Shown: positions 52,744 through 62,212, counted from the stretch's first letter. The stretch is 64,000 nt of DNA from Halomicrobium zhouii (GCF_900114435.1 NZ_FOZK01000001.1:744001-808000), one strand, 5' to 3'. The notes: generated by a model from the letters alone, not told the origin. Numbers and translations: made by a program.

Positions 52744-53743
52744 TTTCCTGTCGCAATCAAGCCCACGAGCTACAGGTCACTCCATCGGGCCCATTTCGAG
52801 CAAGAGATTGCATGCACGAAAGCCTGGTAGCATGCATTACCCTCTGCAAATCTCGCATCTCCACCGATAACCGTCTCGTCGCAACAGCCCCACCGACCAT
52901 CACAACCCAAAATCGATGTCAGCCTTTTAGAAGCCGGTAGAAGCGCCCATATTCAATGTCCTTCCGGTATCGTAGATTCACATTCGGCCAAAACGTCCGC
53001 AAGTGGCCTTCGTATAACATACGAAACGGAACTAGGAACTAGCCGAACGAACCGATAAACCACAGCCACACGTGCTAATTCGGGTATAGAGGCGATTTCA
53101 CAGCTGATCTCATTCAGTCCGTGACCGGACGACATCGAAATCTTACCGGCTAAAATCTTCACAATCGGTTCCCGTCTGCCGGTTTCAATACGTATCGAAT
53201 CCCCGTTCTCGATGCCCACGTCGCTCGTACGCGAGTATACTTCCAGGTTGGTCCGAGAACGCGGTGAATCGAAATCGGGTCGTACGGGCAGTTTCTTGGC
53301 CTAAAACGAGGGACTGGACAATCCTGGTAATAGGTCCTATTCCTGTCGCCATCGTAGACAGCTATGTCCAGTCTGTGATCCTCAGTACGGCCGCCGAGTC
53401 AATTTCCTAGATCCGATATCAGCCGGGTCGGCACCGCTTCTAGCGGACGTTCGAGCAGTTCGTGAACGGCAAACGAGCGCCGCAGGCCGCCCGATAGGCG
53501 GGCTCGGTCGCGCTCGGCCACTGACACCGAGTATGAAAACTGGCGGTGCGACTAAACGCGGTGAGAGAACAGCACCGATGCCCACGGAAGTGGCAGAATG
53601 AACGATCGGTTTGAGGTACAAAATCGCCGGAAGGTAACCGATTGTGAATATCGGCGCTCCTAAAAACGTCTACATTCCGAAGCGAACCACCGGCAAAGAG
53701 AACAGCATCCACGAATCAACCACGAGGTCTCCCCGGACTACGC
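52744..53743. other. About 1 kb without a credible gene
   Basis: Base composition is lower in GC than the flanks. Minus-strand frames of 79-90 codons (for example 52953-53219) lack start signals and domains. It looks like a decayed stretch right of the tRNA insertion site. Confidence 0.4.
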
Positions 53744-53860
53744 TCAGTGCCGCATCGCAACGACCAGCGCTAACCCGGCGACGATCAGCATCGCGAATAC
53801 AGCCATCGACAGCCACTGCACGTCCAGCGAGGCTACACCGGCATCATTTGCTCTCCTTCA
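53744..53860 (-). pseudogene. C-terminal fragment of the 57740-58444 membrane protein
   Basis: On the minus strand it reads NDAGVASLDVQWLSMAVF, then LIVAGLALVVAMRH-stop. This parallels the end of the gene at 57740 (VAAMDVQGLSLAGFAVLL, VAGFALVVAMRQ-stop). A TGA stands in frame just upstream, so only the last roughly 35 codons are kept. The copy is about 4 kb from the intact gene. Confidence 0.72.
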
Positions 53861-54178
53861 GAAATAGCGGTTATATAGTCTCTAATTTTCATAACTTTAA
53901 TTTCTACTTGGCTCGAAAGATACTCCGGAAGCCAGAGCCGGCCCGCTCGAATCGCGGACGTGGCGCGCGACGGTTACCGTACACCGACGGGGGAGCACTA
54001 CGCGCGACGGCCAGTTGTCGGCGTTCGAACGGCTCTTTAGCGTCACGTGACGTCTGGTCATCACCCGTGGCACCGCCCACCGCGACGACGCCGACAGCGG
54101 TTCAGGACGTGCGCCGTCGTCGATCGCGGCCACGCCGTCGAGACCGGGCCGCGCGAAGAAGGCGAACCGGACACCACG
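53861..54178. other. Upstream region of the CopD-like gene
   Basis: It includes an AT-rich block (about 53870-53905, TATATAGTCTCTAATTTTC) that could hold a promoter, then GC-rich sequence with an open but featureless frame leading into ATG 54179. Confidence 0.35.
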
Positions 54179-55297
54179 ATGGAACTCACCGCGCCACTCC
54201 GTGGAACGCTGTTGCTCGCAGTCGTCGTCCTGGTGGGGGGACCACCGACGGCGGAGCTGGTGGTGTACCCGCTGGCCGACGCGGAAGACGTCAGGGCGAC
54301 CGTCGTCGACCGTATGGTTCTGCTGCTCGTCGGCGTCCCGGCGCTGACCGCGTTCGCCGCTGCCACCGCACTGTTGCTCGCGACGAGCACCGGCGGGCTC
54401 CCGCTCTCGGTTACCGGGGGACGTGCGCTCCTGGCGACCGAGTGGGGGCCGGTCTGGGTCGCCCAGACGGCGGTCACCCTGGGGCTCGGGCTGGTCGCGG
54501 TCGTCGGCATCCTGGGCCTCGTCGTGGTGCCGCGTCGATGGTGGCTCAGGGGTGCCACCGCCGGCGGCGTCCTCGTCCTGCTGGCCGTCTGTGTATCGGG
54601 GTACTCGACCGTCGTTCCCGACGCCCGCGTCGCGATCGCGCTCAAGTTCGGGCACATGGCCGGTGCGGCGGTCTGGACCGGTGGCCTCGTCGCGCTCACG
54701 ACGGTCTGTCCGCCGGTGCTCCGGGCGGTCGACGAGGACGCGAGACGTCGGGCGGTGGCGCGAGCGATCCGGTCGTTCTCGCCCATCGCCGTCGGCGGCG
54801 TCACGCTGGCCAGCGTCGCCGGCCTGCTCATCGCCGTCTGGCACCTCCCGGGGCCGACGACGGTGCGGACCTCCGCCTACGGCGTCGTCCTCGCGGTGAA
54901 GGTGGCGTTCGCGCTCGCCGCCGCGGGCCTCGGCGGGGTCAACCGCTTGCTCCTGTTGTCCCGACTCCAGCCCGCGGCCTGTCGCCGTCGGACGGCCGGC
55001 CGTCGACTGCTCTCCCGCCTCCCGCACGGCGGCGCCGCGAACGCCACCGGCCGGGGCGCGACGCAGTCGTTCGTCTGGGCGATACGTGTGGAGGTGCTTG
55101 TCCTCGTCGCCGTGATGCTCCTGTCCGTGATCCTGACGGCGGTCCTGTCGGTCCCCGCCGGCACGGGGCAGCTGAACGCCACGGGCAGCGAGTTCCGGAG
55201 CGTCCTGCTGGTGGGCGCCATGGCGGTCGCCGCCGTCGGGTTCACGACGTTCGGCTACGAGGTGACCGAGGTCCGGCGCGAGCGACCGCCGACGTGA
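54179..55297 (+). CDS. CopD-family membrane protein
   Basis: This 372-residue protein has eight or nine membrane segments. Segment 5 contains ALKFGHMAGAAVWTGGLVAL, the His-containing CopD/YcnJ signature, followed by AVARAIRSFSPIAVGGVTLASVAG. Bacterial CopD helps copper uptake; haloarchaeal members often stand alone. Metal specificity cannot be judged. The start MELTAPLRG begins right before helix 1. The upstream 44 codons in frame are Arg/Pro-rich and unlike a real N-terminus. A basic cytoplasmic loop (residues about 262-300) contains RRRTAGRRLLSRLP. Confidence 0.82.
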   Translation: MELTAPLRGTLLLAVVVLVGGPPTAELVVYPLADAEDVRATVVDRMVLLLVGVPALTAFAAATALLLATSTGGLPLSVTGGRALLATEWGPVWVAQTAVTLGLGLVAVVGILGLVVVPRRWWLRGATAGGVLVLLAVCVSGYSTVVPDARVAIALKFGHMAGAAVWTGGLVALTTVCPPVLRAVDEDARRRAVARAIRSFSPIAVGGVTLASVAGLLIAVWHLPGPTTVRTSAYGVVLAVKVAFALAAAGLGGVNRLLLLSRLQPAACRRRTAGRRLLSRLPHGGAANATGRGATQSFVWAIRVEVLVLVAVMLLSVILTAVLSVPAGTGQLNATGSEFRSVLLVGAMAVAAVGFTTFGYEVTEVRRERPPT

Positions 55298-55485
55298 CGC
55301 GGTCGGGCCGTCCGCGTCACTCGTCGGGCCGGGCCCGGATGCCCGCGTTGTCGTTCACGTGCCTTGTCCCAGTGACCAGAATCGCCCCACTGCCCCGACT
55401 GCCAGAAGACCTTTCCCCGCGTCTAGCCGTCGTTAGGTAATGCAATCACCCGCGATTGATTCTCCCTCCCATCAGCTCTCTGCCG

Positions 55486-57717
55486 ATGAGTGAACAGCAC
55501 CTCGACCGCCGAACCCTCCTCGGCGCGCTCGCAGCCGCGGGAGCCACCTCGCTCGCTGGCTGTTCGGCACTCCAGGCAGAGAGCGACAGCGAGGCCACGG
55601 CGGCCGACGACGACCTCGCCCGCGAACTCGCGACGCGCTTCGCGCCGACGCTGTACTTCGACGAGCACGAGCCGTGGTTCCCGACGGACCCCCGCCCGTA
55701 CGCCAGCGAGGACGACGGGGAGACCGTTGTCGACGGCTTCGACGCGTTCGACGGCTATCACGAGCGCTACAGCGAGGGCGACCCGCCGAACCCGACGGTG
55801 TTCTACAACGCCGTCGAGTACGCCGAGTCGCCGCTAGCGGTCGTCCAGTTCTGGCTCTACTCGGCGTTCGACCAGTTCACGACGAACTTCCACTGGCACG
55901 ACTGGGAGGTGTTGCACGTCTTCGTCGACACCGACACGGGCGACCCGCAGCTGTACGTCGCCAGCTCGCACTCCCGGAAGGTGCCCAACAACGAGTTCCT
56001 CGACCCGGACCCGGAGACAGTCCCGCGGATGCTCGCGGAGCTGGGCTCGCACTCGACGGCGCTGTCGGTCAACGACGACGCGGACCGGTTCCAGCGCCTG
56101 GCCGAGGGTGACCTGTTCGCGGACGTCACCAACCGGGCCATCGAGGGCGTCGAGGACCTGGCCGAGATCCCGCTGGCCTACGGCCTCCCGCGGGACGAGG
56201 GGTCCCGGCTGCCCTACGTCGTCCCGGCGTACGAGGGCGCGCCGCTGTACGACCACGACCGGCTTCCGTCGGTGACGGCCGACTCGCTCGTCACCGAGGA
56301 GCTGACGGTGCGAGCGTTCGACGAACTGACCTCACCACCGACGGACCTCCCCGGACGCGAGACCGGGCTCGTGTTCGAACACGAAGAGCGCGAGGAGACG
56401 GCCGACGAGGCCGACGTCGAGTACGACCTCGTCCCGTCGAGCGAACTCGAACACATCACGGACTTCACGGGGCCGCAGTTGAGCTTCGAGTTCGCCGTCC
56501 CACAGGCCGTCGAGGACGCCGTCGCGGGCCACATCACGACGACGGGTGCGCCGTGGGACCAGCCCCGCTACGAGAACCCGGCCGCGGACGTCACGGACCC
56601 GAACCACCGCGCGGCGCTGGCCGACCGCTACGACGCCATCGGCGAGCCGGCGCCGATCAACACCGTCGTCACCCGCGTCACGGAGGCGGTCACGACCGAC
56701 GACGCGCCCGAGGACGAGGGGCTGACGACGACGGACGCGACCGTCGAGTCCGTCGCCCTGCTGGAGAGCGACCCCGAGGCGGTCCCGACGTTCGGCGGCG
56801 TCGCCGTCGTCCGGGACGTCCCGGCCGGTGACCACCGGCTGACGGTCAACGGCGCGGGGCAGGCCCCCCACAGCGAGCGGGTGTCGGTAGCCGGGGGCGG
56901 GGACGGGAACGCCGGCGCGGTGACCGCCGCCGGCGTCGACGGCGAGATCCCGCTCGTCGCCAACCGCGACGCGAGGAAACTCGAGGTCGGGACGGCGAAC
57001 GCCGACGTGGACGTCGCCACCGTGGCCCTCGAAGACGACTTCGCGGGTCGCCTCTACGAGTCACCGGTCGGAGACGACGACGGCGACGAGGCCGTCTACG
57101 TCCACGCCGGGGGCGCGTACACGACGGAGGTCCGGGACAGCGACGACGAGGTCGGCGCCTATCGAGTCAATCCGGACCGGAACTCGGACGCGGGCGTTCG
57201 CATCGACAACCCGGAGACGGGCAAGGCGCCGCTCGCCGAGTACCTCGCCGACGTCAGCGAGGAGACGCGGGCGGCGGTGGCGGCGGAGATGGACGCAGAC
57301 GACGGCGGGGATAGCGACGACAGTGGCAGCGACGACGGTGGCAGCGACGGCGGAGATAGCGATGACGGCGGGAGCGACGACGGGGATAGCGACGGCGGGA
57401 CGGAGACCGAAACCGACGGCTCTGGCGGCTCCGGGACCGGTGGCTCGGACGGGTCGTCGAACGCCATCCAGGGTCTCGAACGGGCGCTCGCCGCGGTCGT
57501 CGACGCGGCGGAGCGAGCGGCAGCGCGGGCCCGTGAGGGTGACCGCGGGAACGCGGACAAGCAGCTCGAAGCGGTCGCCGACCGGCTCGAACGGGCGGAA
57601 CAGCGCCTCGCAGAGGCGAGCGACGACTTGCCGGAGTCGCTCGTGAACGCGGCCGAGAACCGCCAGGAACAGGCGAACCGGCGGGCCGAACAGGCCCGGA
57701 ACGCGAACGCGCTCTGA
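55486..57717 (+). CDS. Tat-exported lipoprotein with Vps62-like domain and Ser/Asp/Gly linker
   Basis: This 743-residue protein begins MSEQHLDRRTLLGALAAAG with twin Arg and lipobox SLAGC at about residue 25. Residues about 45-330 resemble Vps62/DUF946-like proteins: RFAPTLYFDEHEPWFPTDPRPYA, VVQFWLYSAFDQFTTNFHWHDWE and LYVASSHSRK. The middle (about 380-600) has beta-rich modules. Residues about 605-650 are a repetitive linker of SDDGG units. The last 85 residues are a predicted coiled coil (NAIQGLERALAAVVDAAERAAARAREGDRG...). It acts outside the membrane; its function is unknown. ATG 55486 starts the Tat signal. Confidence 0.82.
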   Translation: MSEQHLDRRTLLGALAAAGATSLAGCSALQAESDSEATAADDDLARELATRFAPTLYFDEHEPWFPTDPRPYASEDDGETVVDGFDAFDGYHERYSEGDPPNPTVFYNAVEYAESPLAVVQFWLYSAFDQFTTNFHWHDWEVLHVFVDTDTGDPQLYVASSHSRKVPNNEFLDPDPETVPRMLAELGSHSTALSVNDDADRFQRLAEGDLFADVTNRAIEGVEDLAEIPLAYGLPRDEGSRLPYVVPAYEGAPLYDHDRLPSVTADSLVTEELTVRAFDELTSPPTDLPGRETGLVFEHEEREETADEADVEYDLVPSSELEHITDFTGPQLSFEFAVPQAVEDAVAGHITTTGAPWDQPRYENPAADVTDPNHRAALADRYDAIGEPAPINTVVTRVTEAVTTDDAPEDEGLTTTDATVESVALLESDPEAVPTFGGVAVVRDVPAGDHRLTVNGAGQAPHSERVSVAGGGDGNAGAVTAAGVDGEIPLVANRDARKLEVGTANADVDVATVALEDDFAGRLYESPVGDDDGDEAVYVHAGGAYTTEVRDSDDEVGAYRVNPDRNSDAGVRIDNPETGKAPLAEYLADVSEETRAAVAAEMDADDGGDSDDSGSDDGGSDGGDSDDGGSDDGDSDGGTETETDGSGGSGTGGSDGSSNAIQGLERALAAVVDAAERAAARAREGDRGNADKQLEAVADRLERAEQRLAEASDDLPESLVNAAENRQEQANRRAEQARNANAL

Positions 57718-57739
57718 ATCGGGACAGGGCGTTCGTTTC

Positions 57740-58444
57740 TCACTGTCGCATCGCCACGACGAGCGCGAAGCCGGCGACCAGCAACACCGCAAAGCCGGCC
57801 AGCGAGAGTCCCTGGACGTCCATCGCAGCCACGCCGAGCGTCACGCCCAGAATCGCGACTCCAGCGAGTAGACTCCCACCGGCGTGGACCAACTCGGCCC
57901 GGTGGGTCTGCGCACGACGCCCGACCTGGCCGCCCAGCGAGACGGATTGCTCACCGAGATCCCAGGCGAGCACCGACGCGACGCCGGCGACCAGCAACTG
58001 CATCTCCGACGCCCCTCGCACCACGCCGCTCGTCACGACGCCGACGAACAGGAGCGCGGCGCCGGCGGTCACGAGCCTGCGCTCCCAGCCCGAGCGGACG
58101 GGCACCAGCCCTGCCAGCAGCACCGCGAGGCCGAGCAATCCAGGTAGTAGCTCCAGTCGGTCCGTCACTGCCTCCGGCCGGGAGACGGCGAGGCCGAGTG
58201 CCACGAGAACGAGCACGCCGCCCGCGAGCGCCGCGAGCGACCCTGGGGCCTTCTGGCCGCGCTGCCAGGCGACGTAGCCGCCGACACAGAGTCCCAGTCC
58301 AGCGATCTCGGCGACGAGCGCCTGCCACTGGCCGGCACCCTCGATGAGGAGCGCGACGGTGGCGACGCCGGCCACCATCGCCAGCAGCGCGCCGGGCGCA
58401 GTCGGTCGGTCGAGCAGGTCACGCGAGGCAGTCGGCGACGTCAT
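57740..58444 (-). CDS. Eight-helix membrane protein, last gene of the DUF58 operon
   Basis: This 234-residue protein is almost wholly membrane-embedded (seven or eight helices, with short loops such as QRGQKAPG and RSGWERRLV). Its ATG overlaps the stop of the DUF58 gene (ATGA), so it belongs to the DUF4129-DUF7269-DUF58 operon. Haloarchaea commonly place a small membrane protein at this spot (DUF7519-like). The C-terminus ends VAGFALVVAMRQ, and a fragment of the same end is found at 53744-53860. Role unknown. Confidence 0.8.
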   Translation of the reverse strand: MTSPTASRDLLDRPTAPGALLAMVAGVATVALLIEGAGQWQALVAEIAGLGLCVGGYVAWQRGQKAPGSLAALAGGVLVLVALGLAVSRPEAVTDRLELLPGLLGLAVLLAGLVPVRSGWERRLVTAGAALLFVGVVTSGVVRGASEMQLLVAGVASVLAWDLGEQSVSLGGQVGRRAQTHRAELVHAGGSLLAGVAILGVTLGVAAMDVQGLSLAGFAVLLVAGFALVVAMRQ

Positions 58445-59871
58445 CGGTATCGCTCCATGGTCCGTTCGAGGGCGTTGCCGAGGTGGTCACCGGTCTGCCA
58501 GTCGACGACGGGGACGCCGAGGCGGCGGAGCGCCTGGATCCGCGTCGTCCGTTCGCGCGCGGCCAGGCGGTTCCCGACCGTCTCCCCGGCCGTCGTGTCC
58601 GGGCTGACGACGGTGACTGGGTGGCCGGCGGCCTCCAGGGTCCGCACGGTCCCCAGGATGTCGTCGTCGGCGAGCGGGCTCAGCAGCGTAATCTGGGTGT
58701 TGCCGCCGAGTCGCTCACGGAGTTCGGCGGTCTGGCGGTCGCGACCGCTCGTCGCGCCGTCCACCAGCCGGCCGCCATCGGAGAGCGCTGCTTCCGCGCC
58801 GGTGGAGCCGGGCTGGTCCACCGTGGGTCCCTCCGGGGAGTCGTTCACCTCGGGCGCAACGTCCCTGCTGTCGAACTCGGGCGAGACGACCCGGTCGGCA
58901 GGGCCGTCCTGGCTGCCGGCGACCGTCGACGGCGCGAACGCGGGGTCGGCGTCGAGCAACTGGCGAAGGTGGGCCAGGTGGCTCCGGCCGACGCCGAGCG
59001 GGAGCCAACAGGGCTCCGGGCCGAGCGCGGCGAGGCCGAACTCGTGGTTTGCGTCGGCGAGCGCGGCGGCCAGGCGGTCGGCCGCGGCGACGCTCCGGGC
59101 GACGGCGTGGGCGGTCGGTGTCGCCCCCGGTTCGTCGGCTGGGACGTCCGTCCCGACGTCGACGCAGAGCACGACCGCGGCGGCCCGTTCCTCCCGGAAC
59201 TCGACGGTCGTCAGGTCGCCACCGCTGGCGTAGCGCCGCCAGTCGATCCGTTTCACCGGGTCGCCGCGGCGGTACTCGCGCATGCGGTGGAACTCCAGGC
59301 CGCTCCCGCCCTCGTCGGTGACGAGTTCGCCGGTCCGCCGGCGGGTCAGGTCCCGCAGGGCGGCCTGGGGGACCGAGACGCCGCAGTCGATCACCGTCGA
59401 CTCCTGGACGGTCGTCGTCCGTTCCGTCGCGCCGCTGAGGTCCCTGGAGAGGACGATCGTCGGTTCGAACCGGTGTTTTCCCTCGCGGCCCTCGACGGCG
59501 TACTCGATGGTCGTCTCCTCGCCGGGGCCCAGCGCCGTGGCGCGCCGGGGCGTCCCGTCGACGACGGGGAGTAGCGCGGGCACGCCGTCGACGATACGGA
59601 GGTCGGTGAGCCACCGGTCGCCCTCGTTGCGGACCGTGACCGCGACGTCGACCGACTCCCCGTGTGCGGGCGTCCGCTCCGATATCGTCCGCTCGACGGC
59701 GAGGTCGGGTTCGGGCGGCACCGGGACGAGTCGCGGGTAGACGGCGTAGCCGACGCCGACCGAGGCGAGTAGCAACAGGCTGGGGCGCTGGGCGAGGAGG
59801 CCCACCGCGCCCGCGAACAGCGAGAGTGCGACGACGCCGCGCCAGCGACCGGTGGTGCGGACGTCGCTCAC
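58441..59871 (-). CDS. DUF58 family protein (von Willebrand A-like)
   Basis: This 476-residue protein starts at GTG 59871. Two N-terminal helices (about residues 12-45) are followed by a beta-sandwich region (about 50-170, VDVAVTVRNEGDRWLTDLRIVDGVP). The DUF58 core follows: GLEFHRMREYRRGDPVKRIDWRRYASGGDLTTVEFREERAA, then VVLCVDVGTDVP, a MIDAS-like start of a vWA-type domain. A disordered acidic stretch lies at about 320-375. In bacteria DUF58 proteins work with MoxR ATPases. No moxR gene is seen in this window. Overlaps of 4 bp on both sides mean tight coupling. Confidence 0.92.
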   Translation of the reverse strand: MSDVRTTGRWRGVVALSLFAGAVGLLAQRPSLLLLASVGVGYAVYPRLVPVPPEPDLAVERTISERTPAHGESVDVAVTVRNEGDRWLTDLRIVDGVPALLPVVDGTPRRATALGPGEETTIEYAVEGREGKHRFEPTIVLSRDLSGATERTTTVQESTVIDCGVSVPQAALRDLTRRRTGELVTDEGGSGLEFHRMREYRRGDPVKRIDWRRYASGGDLTTVEFREERAAAVVLCVDVGTDVPADEPGATPTAHAVARSVAAADRLAAALADANHEFGLAALGPEPCWLPLGVGRSHLAHLRQLLDADPAFAPSTVAGSQDGPADRVVSPEFDSRDVAPEVNDSPEGPTVDQPGSTGAEAALSDGGRLVDGATSGRDRQTAELRERLGGNTQITLLSPLADDDILGTVRTLEAAGHPVTVVSPDTTAGETVGNRLAARERTTRIQALRRLGVPVVDWQTGDHLGNALERTMERYR

Positions 59872-60455
59872 GCCGACTCGCCCTCCATCGATTCGAGTGC
59901 GGACACCGTGGCGTCGACGCGCCGGTGGAACCAGTCGTCCCGGTGGAGACGTGTTGCGAGGCGCCCCGCGAGTCCGGGCGGGTCGAGTTCGTCGTCTGCG
60001 ACGAACGCCGCGGCGGCCTGGTCGTCGGTCCACTCGCCCGATTCGATGCGCTCGCGGGCGGCCGGTCGGGAACACCGGTCCGCTTCGGCGACGGCCTCGA
60101 CGGCGGCGGCCCGGACGCGTGCGTGGACGTGCCGGTGCGTATCGCTCACGCGCAGGAACGGGAGCGAGTCGAGCGCGTCGTCGACGTCGCGGCCGGGCGA
60201 GGCTGGGTCCGTCCCCTCGACGGGGGGCGGCGTCGCCTCCGAGACGCCCGTCGTCGTCCGCGAGAGGACGAGTCCGGCGACGGTGGCGAGCGCGGGCACG
60301 GCCAGGACGGCCACGAGCACGTAGTCGTTGCCGGCGAGCGCCAGGGCCGCGCCGATGGGGATCAGTCCCGCGACGGCGGGCGAGAGGACGGCAAGGATGC
60401 CGAGAACCAGCAGGACGATTCCCGCGGCGGCCGGCGCTTTGCGCGTGAGCGCCAT
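59868..60455 (-). CDS. Membrane protein of the DUF58 operon (DUF7269-like)
   Basis: This 195-residue protein has two membrane helices (about residues 9-28 and 33-62, GIVLLVLGILAVLSPAVAGLIPIG and YVLVAVLAVPALATVAGLVL). A cytoplasmic acidic domain follows (about 65-195, DVDDALDSLPFLRVSDTHRHVHARVRAAAVEAV...). ATG 60455 overlaps the TGA of the DUF4129 gene. Its own TGA overlaps the GTG of the DUF58 gene. The family is known only by context. Confidence 0.85.
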   Translation of the reverse strand: MALTRKAPAAAGIVLLVLGILAVLSPAVAGLIPIGAALALAGNDYVLVAVLAVPALATVAGLVLSRTTTGVSEATPPPVEGTDPASPGRDVDDALDSLPFLRVSDTHRHVHARVRAAAVEAVAEADRCSRPAARERIESGEWTDDQAAAAFVADDELDPPGLAGRLATRLHRDDWFHRRVDATVSALESMEGESA

Positions 60456-61258
60456 CAGGTGCCACCTCCGGCGTCGAGTCGGTCCCGACTCTGGCGGGCG
60501 GTCTCTTCGCGCTGGGCAGTGACGGGACGGCCGCCGTAGCGGACTTCCTCGTACGTCTCGGTGAGTCGCTTCACGGCCTCCCTGTCCAGCCCGGCCTCGA
60601 TGGCCGCGCTCGCGCACTCGCTCGTCGTCATCGTTCCTGGACGATCGAGGTCGAGGTGGCGGACCATCCCGAGCCACGCGCGTTCGACGGCATGGGCGGG
60701 CGAGCCCTCCCGCGGGTCTGCCTCGGCTGCCGGGGCAGGGCCTTCGGCGTCTTCCTCGTCGTCCGGATCCGCGAACGCGGCAAGTAACCGCTCCCGGTAC
60801 CGATACGCCAGGCCGCCCGCACCGAGCACGGCGGCGAGGACCAGCAAGTAGGGCAACAGGGCCATCAGCAGGGCCAGCAGGCGGTCGAGCAGTGACATCG
60901 GTTCCAGGCCCTGCTCGCCGCTCTCGTCCTGCTGTTGCTCCCGCTGCTGTTGCTCCCGCTGCTGTTGCTGTTGCCGTTGCTGGGACTGGCTCTCCGCCGG
61001 CTGGCTGCTCGTCGACTCACGCTGGTCCCCCGGGTTCGAACTCATTGCGCTCGCGGGCTCTCCCTCCCGCTCGTCCCCCTCGATCTCGTCCATCACGTTC
61101 GAGGCGGTGTCCTGCCCGATGGGCACCTGGTCGTAGTCCAGGTCGATGACGTCGTTGGCGTCCGTCGACATCGTCGACTCCAGCGTCGTGGCCGAGACGC
61201 CCATCGCGCTGATAGAGAGGAGGGCGACCGCGAGCCACGCGCCTGTTTCCCGTTTCAT
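60455..61258 (-). CDS. DUF4129 domain membrane protein with poly-Gln linker
   Basis: This 267-residue protein has a signal-like N-terminal helix (MKRETGAWLAVALLSISAMGVSA) and an extracellular acidic part. A Gln-rich low-complexity run (residues about 90-112, QSQQRQQQQQREQQQ) is followed by a membrane helix (about 130-155). The C-terminal cytoplasmic DUF4129 domain reads AHAVERAWLGMVRHLDLDRPGTMTTSECASAAIEAGLDREAVKRLTETYEEVRYGG. Related DUF4129 domains occur with transglutaminase-like proteins and DUF58/MoxR sets. First gene of the operon. Confidence 0.88.
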   Translation of the reverse strand: MKRETGAWLAVALLSISAMGVSATTLESTMSTDANDVIDLDYDQVPIGQDTASNVMDEIEGDEREGEPASAMSSNPGDQRESTSSQPAESQSQQRQQQQQREQQQREQQQDESGEQGLEPMSLLDRLLALLMALLPYLLVLAAVLGAGGLAYRYRERLLAAFADPDDEEDAEGPAPAAEADPREGSPAHAVERAWLGMVRHLDLDRPGTMTTSECASAAIEAGLDREAVKRLTETYEEVRYGGRPVTAQREETARQSRDRLDAGGGT

Positions 61259-61612
61259 AGTGACGGCGGTGTGTCGGTGTAGATCATCTGGCGCTCCCTC
61301 GTGTATCCACCCTCGTTAAGCCAACCGAGTTCGCAGACGAAACCGCAAGCCCGTAGGCCCCTATTGGGAACTTCGTGGTTAGTTATAGAGTGCCCTTACG
61401 CGACTAACGCGGGATTATCTTCGGCGTCGCGCTGGCTCCGTCTGGAAAATTGCCGTCGCGCGACAGGTCGGCGGCCCCGGTCGGAAAGCTCTCCCTACCA
61501 TCAAAACTGGTGACACGTCGCACACGTCCTGATAGAACAGGCAGACCGAATCGACCGCCCGCAGGTCACCGTGGAACCAACGGTATAAGCCAGTCCACGC
61601 CAACCAGGAGGC
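61259..61612. other. Divergent intergenic region, DUF4129 operon / trmY
   Basis: No gene seen in these 354 bp. It holds the trmY promoter near its right end and presumably the operon promoter at the left. Confidence 0.4.
61584..61611 (+). promoter_or_regulatory. trmY promoter and ribosome binding site
   Basis: TATAAG at 61584-61589 lies 29 bp before ATG 61613, and AGGAGG at 61606-61611 is a strong Shine-Dalgarno directly before the start. The two together leave room for only a very short leader. Confidence 0.55.
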
Positions 61613-62212
61613 ATGCGACAGTTCGTCGTCACCGGCCACGACGTCCCGACGACCCCGGAGTTCTCCCTGGACGACCTCCCCGGCGGCGCGGGACGCCTCG
61701 ACCTGCTGGCGCGCTGTGTCACGAGCGCGCTCGTGCTCTCCCACGGCCTCCGCGAGGACGTCCGCGTCCACCTCGTCCTCGCCGACGAGTACACCGTCAC
61801 CTTCGACGGGAGCGCGCTCCGGAACTTCAACCCCGACGAGCGCTCGACGGCGGCGCGGGTCCGGAACGCCCTCGAAGAGCGCGAGGAGGCCATCGGTCAC
61901 GTCCCGGTCGAGACGTCGCCGGGCGTCTCGCTCTCCCGGATGGGCTTCGAGGCGACCGTGGAGACGGCAGCGAAGGCGGCCGAGACCGTCGTCCAGCTCC
62001 ACGAGAATGGCGACCCCGCGGTGGAGGTCGACCCGCCGACCGACCCGTTGTTCGTCCTCTCGGACCACCACGACTTCTCCGACGGCGAGCGCGCGCTCCT
62101 CGACGACGTCGCCGACCGGCGGCTCTCCCTGGGGCCCAAGGCCATCCACGCAGACCACGCCATCGCCGTCGCGCACAACTACCTCGACACCGACGGGTAC
62201 ACCACTTACTGA
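61613..62212 (+). CDS. trmY: tRNA pseudouridine(54) N1-methyltransferase
   Basis: TrmY methylates pseudouridine 54 in the T-loop of archaeal tRNA to m1-pseudouridine, using SAM. The 199-residue SPOUT-fold protein has the family opening MRQFVVTGHDVPTTPEF and LARCVTSALVLSHG. It continues VHLVLADEYTVTFDGSALRNFNPDERS and, in the SAM knot, LFVLSDHHDFSDGERALL and LSLGPKAIHADHAIAVAHNYLD. Length and motifs match archaeal TrmY (DUF358). Monocistronic. Confidence 0.95.
   Translation: MRQFVVTGHDVPTTPEFSLDDLPGGAGRLDLLARCVTSALVLSHGLREDVRVHLVLADEYTVTFDGSALRNFNPDERSTAARVRNALEEREEAIGHVPVETSPGVSLSRMGFEATVETAAKAAETVVQLHENGDPAVEVDPPTDPLFVLSDHHDFSDGERALLDDVADRRLSLGPKAIHADHAIAVAHNYLDTDGYTTY

Noticed and set aside
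52953-53219. Minus-strand 88-codon ORF (MGIENGDSIRIETGRR...)
   Set aside because: No similarity, no upstream promoter or ribosome site, and it lies in a decayed zone. Not strong enough to call.
60892-61020. Gln-rich repeat region in the DUF4129 gene considered as a microsatellite outside a gene
   Set aside because: It is in frame within a well-supported gene and encodes a linker between the exported part and the membrane helix.
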